NCBI GenBank assembly: GCA_023548195.1
Contig: JAJHZJ010000121.1
Coordinates: 5,911,058 to 5,975,057 of the forward strand
DNA length: 64,000 nt
DNA from: Bettongia penicillata ogilbyi
Taxonomy: Eukaryota > Chordata > Mammalia > Diprotodontia > Potoroidae
Direction: 5' to 3'
The notes under the pieces were generated by a model, which worked only from the letters and a program-made list of their open reading frames with translations, was not told the DNA's origin and did no database searches. The position numbers were made by a program, and so were the translations under genes. Within the stretch, counting starts at the first letter, position 1. Each line of letters begins with the position of its first letter. This document shows, in pieces, positions 37,610 to 48,840 of the stretch.

Positions 37610-38790
37610 TTACCATGCAGACTTTGGACCATGCGTGGGCATGCTAGTTCTGGTCTGCTGATTGGTTGATGTCTTTCATCTTCTCAGAGAACCCTAATGA
37701 CATCACCACGATAAAGTGAAATTTCAGTGTGTCCGACTGTGGCTGATCAGACCAATAGGAGATCGGAATGCTCTATCATAGGTTGGGCACAGATAGCCGT
37801 ATGAATATTTGGGGTGGATATTCCAAGTTTGCTCATCCTGTGTTTACTTTGTGCTGTCTCAACTGTGCTCTGCTCAAAGAACACAGAACCCTTTCTGATG
37901 TGGACACGCCATGCTGAGTAGTTCTGTGCCAGTGCCTCCCATGTTGCACAGTCAAATCCAAAGTTCTTGAGAGAGATCTTGAGAGTGTCCTTGTATCGCT
38001 TCTTCTGGCCACCATGTGATCTCCTGCCCCATGCAAGTTCTCCATAAAAGTCTTTTTTGGCAAGCATACATTTTGCTTTCGAACAACGTGACCAGCCCAT
38101 TGGAGTTACACTCCCTGAAGCATAGTTTGAATGCTTGGCAGTTCAGCTCGAGAAAGGATTTCAGTGTATGGTACCTTATCCCGCCAGGTGATCCTCAGAA
38201 TCTTCCCAAGACAGTTCAAATGGAAGCGATTCAGTTTCCTGGCATGGCACAAGTAGACTGTTCATGTTTCACAAGTATATAACAATGAGGTCAGCACAAT
38301 GTCTTTGTCGACCTTCACTTTGGTAGTCTGTCTAATACCTCTTCTCTCCCAAACTTTTCTTCGGAGCCTCCCAAACACTGAGCTAGCTCTGGCATCCACC
38401 TCATTGTCAGTGTGTACATCCCTAGAAAGCACACTACCAAGGTAAGTAAACTTACCCACAGCATTCAAAACTTCTCCATTTGTTGTAACTGATGGTTCTA
38501 TGTATGGATGGTGTGGTGGTAGCTGATGGAGCACCTGTGTTTTCTTGGTGTAAATTATTAGGCCAAAATTAGCACAGGCAGCAGAGAATTGATCCATACT
38601 TTGATGTGTTTCAGCTTCCGAGGCTTCATTAAGTTGCACAATCATCTGCAAACAGAAAACCATGTACCAACATTCCCTCCACTTTGGTCTTGGCTTGTAG
38701 CCTTTTCAAATTGAAGAACCTACCACCAGTACCATAGTTGACCTTGATGGTCTGATAACCATACTGTAAAGGAAGACTTTTTGTTTGCTT
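37610..38790 (-). mobile_element. RTE-like non-LTR retrotransposon, RT C-terminal part, decayed
   Basis: Minus-strand frames give the end of a LINE reverse transcriptase. LFADDCA, the RT catalytic box, is at 38641-38652. In another frame follow SMDQFSAACANFGLIIYTKK, QVLHQLPPHHPYIEPSV, VGKFTYLGSVLSRDVHTDNE and LLYTCET (38590-38262). Then come LPKKTFMENL and RSHGGQKKRYKDTLK (38060-37970) and ATWEALAQNYSAWR. This resembles LINE proteins often labelled endonuclease-reverse transcriptase or craniofacial development protein 2-like. It is not the same family as the BovB at 16.4-19 kb. The clade (RTE or a relative) is an inference. Frameshifts, including one just after the catalytic box, and 5' truncation make it inactive. 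Confidence 0.83.
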
Positions 38791-40739
38791 ATGAAGCTTG
38801 CATTGGGAAGCATTGAAAAATCACTAACCAAGATTAGCAGGTATTTTAGCCCTGCTCTTTCTGATCTGTTGTCTGGAGGAGCTATAGTTGCATTTCAGGA
38901 AGTGAGGGGTCACAGATCCTCTCTTATCACAACCGTTTTGCTGGCAGTACATGGCCCTGCTGTTGCTTCTTTCTCTGTTTTATCCATTCTTTTATACTTC
39001 TGGTGATTGGAGATGGCTAAAATCATGTGTATTTCAAAAGGTCAGAATGGCAAACCACCAGAGGTCCAGGAACAGTAGTCTGTACTGGAACTTATCAGAA
39101 GCCAATGATGAATAGCAAAGACCCAAGTGACTTGCTTGGACCAGAAAAACTGTAATAGAAATAAGGATGTGTCCTTTCATTAGCATTTGACATTTAAAAG
39201 TGTAATTGGTGGGGCAAATGCTGTATATAAGATGCATTAAATTTGAGTACATACTCTCCAAGAACTAAGGTGGTCTATGAGAGTTTATACAAGCATGTAT
39301 TGGGGTGAAATGCTTACAACTTCTTGTCTTATTAAATCTTTCCAGAAATATCTCTTCAAAAAGCCAATTAATGTTAATTGGTTAAGAGAAACTGGGACAC
39401 TAATCACAAGGCATTATATTGCCTTGAATTATTGTAGCAACACATTTTTCCAGTCTTTAAAGTATTCAAGAAAAAAATTTAAGAGGGTAATGAAAATTTA
39501 ATGTTGATAGATGTCAACATTGCCCTTTAGGTCCCCTAAAGTTCAAATAATCATAAGTTACAGGTTCCAGAATATGAAAGACTTTCAGAAAAAAATGAAA
39601 AAATAACTAATATTTTCCCTCACCATCCTCTGAGTTTGATTTCTAGTAATGTTCCCTAATTCCAAAAAAATTGTTGAAAATAATACACAGCTGATTTTTT
39701 TAAAATTCCACATTATACATAACTGCCAAACGGAGGGAACTGCCTGATATTATATATCTGTTAAAATATCTTGGGTATTGATTTTTGCAAAGGTAACTAA
39801 GAGTAGATAATAAAATATTATGGATTGTAAAGGACATCAAGGTTTTTAAATAAAATTTCTTTGAAATTTTAACTCATGGACATAAAGAGATAGTAGGACT
39901 ATCTAATTAGATAACGATTCATAAGTAAATGTGAAGTATAGTTTACAACTGTAGTATTAGCTTTTGCACCAAAGCCTATCTGTCATTGTTACATCAAAAG
40001 GGAGCTTTTCTTACAATACAGAATTCTTCATTAACTTTACTCAACCTCTGAGAGAATACATAAAAGTATATGAGAATTGTCATACTCTGGTGAAATATAC
40101 TGTAGTATCACTCTGCACCATAGCCGCAGAATAAAACACATTGGAAAAGATTTGCTGTCAATACATTCTGTTAGTAATCACCAAATATTGAAACAAACTA
40201 TCCATGTTACTTTCAAAAAATGTTACATTCTCTTGAGTAGTAGATATGTTAACAGGAAATAGAAAAAAAATCACATTGGCAGAAAACCTATACCATAGAG
40301 ACATCTTTGCTTTTAGGCAATTAATTTGTGTCTGATTACGTAATTTCAAAATCAGAAATAATTAAATCTAAGATATCATTACCTAGTCAAAGTATCTAAA
40401 ATGTATTTATTTTATAAAGCCAGTTATTATTTTTGTATTCCATATTTTACTTGGTGCTTGTTTTATGTCAAAAATATTTTCAAATTTCAAGCAATATATT
40501 TGCCCTTAGTACATTTTTCTTATGTATGTGCACAAAATATTAAATTCTTGAAATTAAATTATAAAAGGTTTCATTCATAAATTCTCTAAATGTCTCAAAG
40601 AAGTTTTTCTCAAAGCCAATATAATAGGTGATGCCAGGAAGAAGTCTGGAATTTATCAACACTTCAAATTATATCACGTTTATCTTCCCATTGATATGTC
40701 TCTAATTTCAAAAATATCCACTAATGCAACCATTTCAAT
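38791..40739. other. Unassigned intron sequence
   Basis: Nothing recognised over about 1.9 kb. Confidence 0.45.
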
Positions 40740-40870
40740 AGAAGTTAATAATAATAACGATATTGATGATTATAGCTAGTGTTTATGCAATGCTTTAAAT
40801 TTTAAAAATCCCTTTACATATATTCATTAAACATATAGTATAGGCGAATTATGGTGTTAGTCTCTGGGGG
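40740..40870 (-). mobile_element. MIR tail fragment, reverse
   Basis: Contains gattatagctagtgtttatg, aatgctttaaattttaaaaa and cctttacatatattcattaa, like a reversed MIR 3' end. Confidence 0.5.
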
Positions 40871-41019
40871 AGAAATGACGAAATGAGACATAGGCCTGTC
40901 CTTAAAGAAGCTCACGTTCTTCATTTATACACTGCTAGGCAAAAAACTGCTAAAAATACACACACAGACACACAATTTTGACTGATTCTCTAAGCCTATT
41001 TTCATATTAACCTAAAATT

Positions 41020-41046
41020 ACACACACACACACACACACACACACA
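41020..41046. repeat. (CA)n microsatellite
   Basis: About 13 uninterrupted CA units. Confidence 0.95.
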
Positions 41047-41799
41047 ACATTATAAATATTGGTCTCACCTCTCATAGTATTCTTTCTAAAGCAGCATTCC
41101 TAATAAACACATCTGGATGAATTCAAGAACAAAAGATAACTGAAAGAATGAAAAATGCTTTTCAATAATATCTGTTGCCAAATAATAGAAACTTCAAAGC
41201 TTCAATACTAGAAACATGGCTAGAAGAGAATGTACCATATATAAACCTAAATCACACTGCACACATCGCATATGACTCACTGGTTATCTAGACTTGCTAT
41301 AAAGCAGCGGGACTTGACTCATTTTATGAAACATTTACAGCATTTGATTGAAACTCCATAAAATATCTGGTTTAGTGTCCCCTACGGTAACCAAAGAAAT
41401 GATTTTGGAAAATCCAGGGATGTGAAAAATGCAATTTCACTCACTCTGTAATTTTTTAAGGCAAACCAAATGCTAAAAAGAATTTTTATTTTTTTGCTAC
41501 TCTAACTTCTGTCTTGCTTCTTTCATTTCCTTTCACTGGTTGTAAAGGCTTCTGTTTCTTGCACATCTTTATCACAGAAGCATATAGAAATTATAAGTTT
41601 CTTTCAAATGGATCAATCATCATTTTATCTTAATTCTTTGATCTATATACTTCTCTTTTGAAAGAGAGAGCTTCCTAGATTGGCATCAGTATTATATTTA
41701 AAAACCTGATTTTTTGTAAAAAGTATTTTTGGTTGGATATAGATTCAAACAGATGACTTCTGACAACCCTTCTTCTATTCTGGGATTCTATAATGCTGA
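41047..41799. other. Unassigned intron sequence
   Basis: Nothing recognised. Confidence 0.4.
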
Positions 41800-42010
41800 A
41801 GATGGCTGGTATGAGGGCAAAAGAGTAAGGGATATAATCGCAATAATCTCCTTAGACATGGTTTTTATGCCTCCTGTCAGTTGAAATTCTGAACAACTGT
41901 CATATTTAGGGAGCACTTACCTCGCAGACTTGTTGCAAAGATCAAATGAGGTAACATATGTAATGCACTTCACAAATTGTAAATCATTATATAAATGTGA
42001 GCTATTATTA
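41800..42010 (+). mobile_element. MIR-like SINE, 3' part
   Basis: Forward MIR end: cttacctcgcagacttgttg, caaatgaggtaacatatgta, aatgcacttcacaaattgta and 'tataaatgtgagctattatt'. Confidence 0.7.
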
Positions 42011-42084
42011 ACCACCATTAATTTGGCATCTGTTATGTTCCATACATTCTGCTAAATGAACATTTGCTCTCTTAGAAGGCAAGC

Positions 42085-42185
42085 ATCGTAGATTTTTAGA
42101 CTTTGAGGAGATCTGAGAGATTATGTAGTTTAACTTCCTCATTTTACAGATGATCAACCTAAAAACCATATAAATGAGGAGGGAG

Positions 42186-42187
<2 letters not shown>
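42085..42187 (-). mobile_element. MIR-like SINE fragment, reverse
   Basis: Contains gagattatgtagtttaactt and cctcattttacagatgatca, the reversed MIR core, and abuts the CA tract. Confidence 0.55.

Positions 42188-42230
<43 letters not shown>
42188..42230. repeat. (CA)n microsatellite
   Basis: About 21 uninterrupted CA units. Confidence 0.98.
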
Positions 42231-42233
<3 letters not shown>

Positions 42234-42599
42234 CTTCTTCTCCTCCTACATCTCTGCCTCAGTTTAATGATTCTTCCAATTCACTATACTTAAAAATCTC
42301 TGGTTGAAAAAACATGTCGAGATTTCTCAGTGTAAATTAGTCTTACAGCTGTATCTGATACATGAAGAAATCTAGCAACCAACCCAGTCAGCTCTAAAGA
42401 AAGCAATCAGACTTATGGTGTTAAGTGATAATGAAACATAAACCAATCTTGCTTTTATACTAAATCTTTTAACAGAAGGTCCCTAGTTAGCACTTTAGAT
42501 TCTTAAAAAGTTTGATTTGGGAGTTCTGATATTCTATGTATATTTCTTTTTTTCTGTGCACATTTTCTTCCAAAACACTACTCATCATCAAAACCTATG

Positions 42600-43910
42600 G
42601 CCAAAAGGGAACAGAAGCAAGAGATCTCAAACTATATTTCAAAGTGGTAACATTAAAATAATTTGGCATTGCATAAGAAATAGAGTTGTTAATCAGCGGA
42701 AGAGTTAAGGTATACAATATGTAGAAGCAAATTAACATAGTAACCTAGCATTTGACAAACCCAAAGATTCAAGCTTTGGGGCAAGAATTCACTATTTCAC
42801 GAAAACTAATGAAAAGTAAATTAAAACAACTCTAGGTACCACTTCACAACCATCAGATTAGCTAAAATGATAGAAAAGGAAAAACAAGAATTGCTGGAGG
42901 AGATATGGGAAAATGGTTACAACAATGCACTGTTGGTAGAACTGTGAACTAGTGCAATCATTCTGGAGAACAATTTGGAACTATATCCAAAAGGCTGTAA
43001 AAGTTCGCATATCCTATGATCCAGTAATATTGCTACTAGGTCTGTACCCAAGCATGAAGAAAAAGGAAAAGGATTCATATGTACAGAAATATTTGTAACA
43101 GTTCTTCTTGTGGTGGTAAAGAATTAGAAACTGAGAGAAGGCCCGTCAATTGGAAAATGACTGAACGAGTTACAGCACATGAATGTGCAGTTGCTGTTCA
43201 GCATTCCAGTTGTGTCATGACCCCATTTGGTGGTTTCATGGCAAAGATAATGGAGTGGTTTGCCATTTCCTTCACAAGCTCATTGACAGATAAGGAACTG
43301 AGCCAACAGGATTAAGTGATTCACCCAAAGTGATAGAGCTAGTAAGTGTCTGAGGCCAAATGTGAACTCACAAAAATGAGCCTTCTTGACTCCAGGTCTA
43401 ATACTTCATCCACTGTGCCACCTAGCATGTCCATTCCAGAAAATGGAACACTATAATACTGTAAGAAATGATAAAGGGGAAAATTTCACAAAAATCTGGG
43501 AAGACTTATTTGAACTGATGTCAAGAGAAGTTAGAAGAACCAAGGAAATAATCTATACTCTAACAGCAATATTGTCAAGATAATTAACAATATAAAACTT
43601 AGTAAATTATCAGTACAATGATCCACTACAATTCCAAAAGGTTCACTATAAAATATATTATCCACCCCAGATAGAAGTGTGATTGACTTAAGAGTGCAGA
43701 CTGAAGATTTTTTTCTCCTTTATATTTAAAAATTTTCTTTGGAGGGGAGAGATTGGCCAGTGTGAAATATGTTTTCATGACTCTATATACATATGTATAT
43801 ATATATACATATAAGGAATATCATATTTCTTCCCTTCTCAATAGGAGGCAGAGGGGCTGAAAGGAGGGAAAAATAAACAGAAAAGCAGATGAATGAATGG
43901 ATAAATGAAT
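42600..43910 (+). mobile_element. L1, 3' part, marsupial type (split by a SINE)
   Basis: Begins in ORF2 at a decayed DLKLYFK block (about 42625-42645), continues through the C-terminal ORF2 region near 42990-43180, is interrupted at 43184-43427, and resumes with the ORF2 end and 3' UTR to about 43910. There is an internal deletion near 42790-42820. Confidence 0.84.
43184..43427 (-). mobile_element. Marsupial SINE with BovB-like tail, reverse, nested in L1
   Basis: Reversed tail (attccagttgtgtcatgacc), gtggtttgccatttccttca, gagctagtaagtgtctgagg, 'gagccttcttgactccaggt' and the terminal tccactgtgccacctagc head. L1 text is contiguous on both sides once it is removed. Confidence 0.9.
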
Positions 43911-44965
43911 TAATAAAATCTATGGCTAAGATGTATATTAAGGTAAAGAACAAAATTAGGTTAAAGAAATTTGAGGACCTAATGTATGTTAATTTTTCTG
44001 TGAAATTTAAAAAAATAACGTATGAATTCTATGGACAGTTTTTTTTTTTAACCCAGAGGAATTCAGGCAATGCTATTCAGATGCCAGCTGAAATCAGGTT
44101 CTGAAAGCATGGATGGGCAAAGAGAGTGCCTGGACTTAAGAGTTATGTAACTGCTATTTCTCAATACACTACTAATTTACACTGACTTCAAGAAAATGCT
44201 TAGTATGTTCCATAAAAGATGGTTAATTACAGTTGTAACCTACTTGTCTCTCTCTGAGAAGCTGTGCAAATTCGTCATGCAAAGTTTATGTATCTCTTTC
44301 AATGTTTGCAGAGAAGTGCTTAAAGAAATTTAAAATATTATCCAATAGCTTCCAAAATAGATTTTAAAAACAAATTACTCTCCCTGGATCACATTACATT
44401 GGAGGCATCAAAAACATGCAGACTTCCAGAACTAATTCTGAAAACGGCATGAAAAAACCTGAAACTTGGCACTGAGCCTCTCCAACCTCAGGTGAGCAGA
44501 ACCTAACTTCAACATAAAGGTCAAAGTGAAGAAATACACTGGGAAAGTAGGCAACCAATAAAAAAAAAAAAAACAACAAATTATGTTGGTTTCTAGTAGC
44601 CATGAATGATCCAGAACAGTTCTACATAAACCAGCCTTCCAATTGGATAGAGCACACTATTTCTCTGTGCCTCAGTTTTCTCACTCATAAGATGAAGGTG
44701 GTCCACTATGTGCCCATAGAATCACATATTTGCCCCTGGAAGGGATTTTGAAGGCCATCTTGTGCAACCTCTTAATTTTCCATATAAGGCAAGTCTAAGT
44801 TCTAAAATTCTATGAAACAATGTACGTGGCCCTCCTCCCCTTCTTATTCTTCTATATGGCCACGTTCAGAAGATGGAGTCTACTACCTTTTGTTATAAAA
44901 ACTACCATCTATGTTCAAAGAAAGTAGCATCTGTCCATTTCAAGGCTCTCAGTAAAGTCAAGCTA
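43911..44965. other. Unassigned intron sequence
   Basis: A weak MIR-like piece occurs near 44640-44790 (gtgcctcagttttctcactc). The remainder is unrecognised. Confidence 0.4.
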
Positions 44966-45226
44966 TTTGTTGCTCAGACACTGCCAATAATGTCTAACTC
45001 TTTGTGACTCCATCTGTAGTTTCCTTGACAACGACACTGGAATGGTTTGTTATTTCCTTCTCCAGATCATTTCATAGGTAATGAATTGAGGTAAGCAAGG
45101 TTAAGTGACTTCTCCCAGGTCACATAGCTAATAAGTGTATGAGGCCAGATTTGAACTCACGAAGATGAGCCTTCCTGACTCCATGCCCAGCACTCTATCC
45201 ATTGAGCCATCCAGCCACCACTAAAA
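44966..45226 (-). mobile_element. Marsupial SINE with BovB-like tail, reverse
   Basis: Reversed copy with 'tgtctaactctttgtgactc', gaatggtttgttatttcctt, gtaagcaaggttaagtgact, acgaagatgagccttcctga and the terminal 'ctctatccattgagccatcc' head. Confidence 0.9.
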
Positions 45227-45289
45227 ACAAGATATGGCTCGATGAAATAGATGGAGTTGGGGGACTCACCTGTTTCAAATAAAATTAGC

Positions 45290-45496
45290 GGGTCAGAAGT
45301 TCTTTATCTCCATTTTTTCCTATTGCTGCATGTCTCAAACAAGCTTATGACAATCTTCCCCTCCTCTACATACTTATCAAATGATGTTCCCAAAAGACAG
45401 ATCAAACTAACTCCCTTAACTAAAAAGTTCCAGTGGCTCCTTATTACTTCAAGAATCAAATAAATTACTCCTGTTTTTCACTTAAAATCCTTCACA
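45290..45496 (+). mobile_element. L2 fragment
   Basis: Follows the L2 segment containing aaagttccagtggctcctta and ttcaagaatcaaataaatta, resembling the conserved 'tggctccctattgcc' part of L2. Confidence 0.65.
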
Positions 45497-45798
45497 AACA
45501 TTTGGATTGTTGGTGGAGTTGTAAACTGATACAACCGTTCTGGAGAGCAATTTGGAACTCTTCCCAAAGGACTATAAAACTCTGCATACCCTGGATCCAG
45601 CAATACCACTGCTAGGTCTGTATCCCAGAGAGATCACAAAATAGCAAAAGGTCCCACATGTACAAAAATATTTATAGCAGCTCTTTTTGTGGTGGCAAAG
45701 AACTGGACATTGAGGGAAGCCCATCAGTTGGGGAACAGATGAACAAATTATGGGATGTGAATGCAGAGGAATACTATTGCTCTATAAGACATGATGAG

Positions 45799-46936
45799 GG
45801 GGAGGGGCGTTGTGCGTCCCGGCCTCGGCTGGCCCTAGGCCGGCCGGCCCGTAAGAGGGAGGGCCTCCCGTCCTGCCTGAGGTTCCAGCGCGTGAAAGCC
45901 AGGCCGCGGCCACCGGGCGGTGCGGGGCCTGGCACCCGCCCACCTGGCGCACCTGGGCCATCCCCAGCCCGTGTTCTTCCCGTTTTAGAGGGGAAGACTC
46001 CGACCCCGGGCAGGCCGAGGGGCCCCGAGAGCCTGGTCACACCGGACCCAAGTTTGACATCAACCTGCTTGTGTCTCTCCTGAGGCAAGAGAATGCCAAA
46101 GATATTTGAGTGATCCAGGTTTGTCCAGAACTGAAATACACAGATTACTTTGTGGTTGTGAGTGGCACCTCCCCGAGACACTTACAGGCCATGGCCCAGT
46201 ACGTAGTGAAGACGCCTAAGTTCCTGAAATCCAAGAGTGAGGCTTTCGTTGGAATTGAAGGAAAAGATGCAGATGACTGGCTGTGTGTGGACTTTGGAAG
46301 CATGGTGATTCATTTTATGCTTCCAGGGACCCGAGAAACCTACGAATTGGAAAAGTTATGGACCCTGGGCGCTTATGATGATCAGTTAGCTCAGATTGCA
46401 TCAGAGTCACTGCCTGAAGATTTCATCCTTGGATTTCCACCAGAGGAGGAGCCTTCAGCGTGTTCTCCATTAGAGGCGGAGAGAATAAAGAGCGAGCTTT
46501 GAAGCAACTAGGACAGGGCGCACTCAGCGTAAAAAACTTATGGAAAGCAGAAAGCTTTGGAAACTGGGCAGTGGCAGCATGTTAGGGACTGGCTGGATGG
46601 GCCTTTCAGAGAAGTTTCCTGAAAGTCGAAGCAGTGCCGAGAGCCAGGAGGGGCACTTCACCACTTCTCCTGGTCGCTAATCAGGGTCTTGTGGAGTCAT
46701 GGGCTGGGTTTGCCTTCTCACGTTGGAGGAGGCCCTCCTTATGTCATGTGAAGTTTCAGAAACACCCTTTTGTCTGAGGACTGGCTGCCCTGAGGTCATT
46801 TGCACTGGGTCTCCATTTTTATTTATGAGGAGGAAAAAAAGCTCCATGAAAAAAATTGGCAGTTCAGCTTATGCACGCTTTCTATGTTTGATAATGATGT
46901 GAAATAAAAAAAAGGTTAACTAATTAAAAAAAAAAA
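45799..46936 (+). pseudogene. MALSU1: Processed MALSU1 retropseudogene
   Basis: MALSU1 is a RsfS-family factor that binds the large mitochondrial ribosomal subunit and assists its assembly. From 46050 one frame reads [19 protein letters not shown], meets a TGA at 46107-46109 where the family has Cys, and then stays open to the stop ending at 46502: [68 protein letters not shown]. It is intronless and includes a 3' UTR, an AATAAA near 46903 and a poly(A) run. A 13-bp target-site duplication (aagacatgatgag) flanks it at 45786-45798 and 46937-46949. No ATG lies in the coding frame upstream of the TGA, and there is a TAA at 45852, so a full protein cannot be made. The GC- and CpG-rich first 250 bp contrast sharply with the surroundings, as expected for a copied first exon. 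It is antisense to FGF14. Confidence 0.95.
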
Positions 46937-47095
46937 AAGACATGATGAGCAGGCAGAATCAGAAAATCTGAAAATACTTACATGAGCTGATGTTGAGTGA
47001 AGTGAGAACCAGAAGAACATTTTACACAGTAACAACAACAACACTGTACAATGACTAACTTTGACAGATTTATCTTTTCTTAGCAATGCAATGAT

Positions 47096-47129
<34 letters not shown>

Positions 47130-47437
47130 TCATCCTTCGTTGCTGAAGAAGACCATGCCATCAGGGAAATAATGACATGACTTGCACTTGACTTTGTTTT
47201 GAGCGAGGGAGGGCTGTGCAGGTCACCAGCCTCACTTTTCCTGCAGAGCCACCTGAATCCAATGACCAGATATTCATCAGGATTGACTGGAGATGACCCA
47301 GGATGAGGCAATTGGGGTTAAGTGACTTGCCCAAGGTCACACAGATAGTGAGTGTGAAGTGTCTGAGGTGAGATTTGAACTCAAGTCCTCCTGGCTCCTG
47401 CACTGGTGCTCTATCCACTGCACCACCTAGCTGCCCT
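47096..47437 (-). mobile_element. SINE with (TG)n end, reverse, nested in L1
   Basis: Reversed copy of the family at 1493-1795: gaagaagaccatgccatcag, 'tgcacttgactttgttttga', 'cttgcccaaggtcacacag' and the terminal 'ctatccactgcaccacctag' head. The (TG)15 tract at about 47100-47129 corresponds to its CA-rich 3' tail. L1 sequence aatgcaatgat occurs on both sides as an 11-bp target-site duplication. Confidence 0.9.
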
Positions 47438-47810
47438 TAATGCAATGATCTAAGACAACTCCAAAAGACTCATGATGGAAAACGCTGTCCACATCAAGAA
47501 AAAGAACTATAGAGTCTAAATGCAGATTGAAGCTTACTATTTGAGCTCACTCTCACCATGCCCCTCTCCCTCCCTCTTCCTTTCACACATCTTCTTTCTC
47601 ATGATTTCTCCCATTGGCTCTAATTCTTCTTTACAACATGACTAATGTGAAAATATATTTAATATGAATGTATATGTAGAGCCTGTATCAGATTGCAAAC
47701 CATCTTGGGATGGAGGAGGGGAGGGATAGAGAGAAAATTTCGAACTCAAAATCTTATGAAAGTGAACAGTAAAAACTAAAAATAAATAAATAAATATTTA
47801 AAAAATAAAT

Positions 47811-48339
47811 CATGACCATAGAATGTGAAAATAAAATAAATTCCTTCACAACTAAGCTTTAAACCTAATCTTTCCATTTTTTGCATTTTTTTAAAGATTA
47901 TAAACTTGTAACCCATTAAGACATCTTCATACACATCAAAGCAGTATATATAAAACCATAAATCTTATTATAATTCATCTTTTAAAAGTACATAACAAAT
48001 TTAACACAGATGCACCAACTCTGCCCTGCTTGTCTTTGTTCACTTCTGAGTTTCCTTCTGCTCTTTTCAACATAATTTTAAATGTTTTGGACACTTTTTC
48101 TTCTTTTTTTTTTTGGTATATCTGTCAGTAGCCCTACTCCTCCCATAACTCTGTCAATCAATGAAAGCTCTTACTTGTAACATATAAATATAATCAGCCA
48201 AAACAAATATGCTGTGCCTGAGAACATAAGTCTCATTCTGTAGCAGTAGTCTCAGCCAAAAAAACAGGAAACCTCAACTTACCTTTTCAAACTTACGACA
48301 CATTATTCCCTTTAATGTATACTAGGGTCTTATTGAACT
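47811..48339. other. Unassigned intron sequence
   Basis: Nothing recognised. Confidence 0.4.
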
Positions 48340-48590
48340 GGCCTTAATTCTAATAAAGGATATTCCATCTCTTTACTTTTGTGTTGATTCTCCCCTTTAT
48401 CTGGACTATACTCCTCCTCACCTGCCTCTTAGAATCCTTAGATTCTTATGAGACTCAGTTGAAACACTACCTTCTACAAGATGCTTTTTCTGATACCTTG
48501 AGCTATTCATGCCCATTTCACTTTTCAATTATCTTGAATTTAATTTTATATAAATTAATTCATACTACTGTAATTACTTAAAATAATTCA
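48340..48590 (+). mobile_element. L2 fragment
   Basis: Contains tgagactcagttgaaacact, 'accttctacaagatgcttttt' and a decayed continuation, matching the L2 'cagctcagatgtcacctcc' part. Confidence 0.6.
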
Positions 48591-48597
48591 GACTACC

Positions 48598-48840
48598 CAT
48601 TGGAAGGAAAAATACTGAAGCTGAATATGTTGGCCACATAATGAGAAGACAGGACTCATTGGAAAAGACCCTGATTTGGGGAGGAAAAAAAACTGAAGAC
48701 AAAAGGAGAAGGGGATGGTAGAGGATGAAATGGATAGTGTCATGGAAGGAACGAACTTGGAAAGAGATAATGAGGGATAGAAAGACCTGGGATCATGAGA
48801 AGTTGGACATGACTGAACAAATGAAGAACAATAAATTATA
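48598..48840 (+). mobile_element. BovB (RTE) 3' end, 5'-truncated
   Basis: Encodes the decayed BovB C-terminus (RRQDSLEKTL near 48640-48670, then DKRRR-W-RMKW and WKEIMRDRKTW). It ends with a BovB-type tail (gttggacatgactgaacaaa) followed by an A-rich stretch. Opposite in strand to the larger BovB at 16.4-19 kb. Confidence 0.83.

Larger units (their letters stand above)
45497..47810 (+). mobile_element. L1 3' part hosting two later insertions
   Basis: L1 pieces are at 45497-45798, 46950-47095 and 47438-47810. ORF2 C-terminus is readable near 45500-45560 (LLVEL-N-Y-NRSGEQFG-like), and one frame at 45658 gives KNIYSSSFCGGKELDIEG. The 3' UTR ends with an A-rich tail near 47810. It is interrupted by the MALSU1 retrocopy and by a SINE. 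Confidence 0.88.

Noticed and set aside
37747..38663. Minus-strand frames that could be taken for host genes
   Set aside because: They are pieces of an RTE-like reverse transcriptase broken by frameshifts.
42008..42229. 73-codon frame starting with Cys-Val repeats
   Set aside because: The start lies in a (CA)n microsatellite.
45658..46083. 141-codon open frame on the plus strand
   Set aside because: It begins in L1 ORF2 sequence, crosses the insertion point at 45799 and continues out of frame through the GC-rich part of the MALSU1 retrocopy. It is a chimeric chance frame.
45774..46181. 135-codon open frame on the minus strand
   Set aside because: Antisense shadow of the GC-rich retrocopy; no domain.
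46110..46502. Open frame that could be called a MALSU1-like gene
   Set aside because: It opens at a GTG directly after an in-frame TGA. The copy lacks introns, has poly(A) and target-site duplications, and has no in-frame ATG upstream. Treated as a processed pseudogene.
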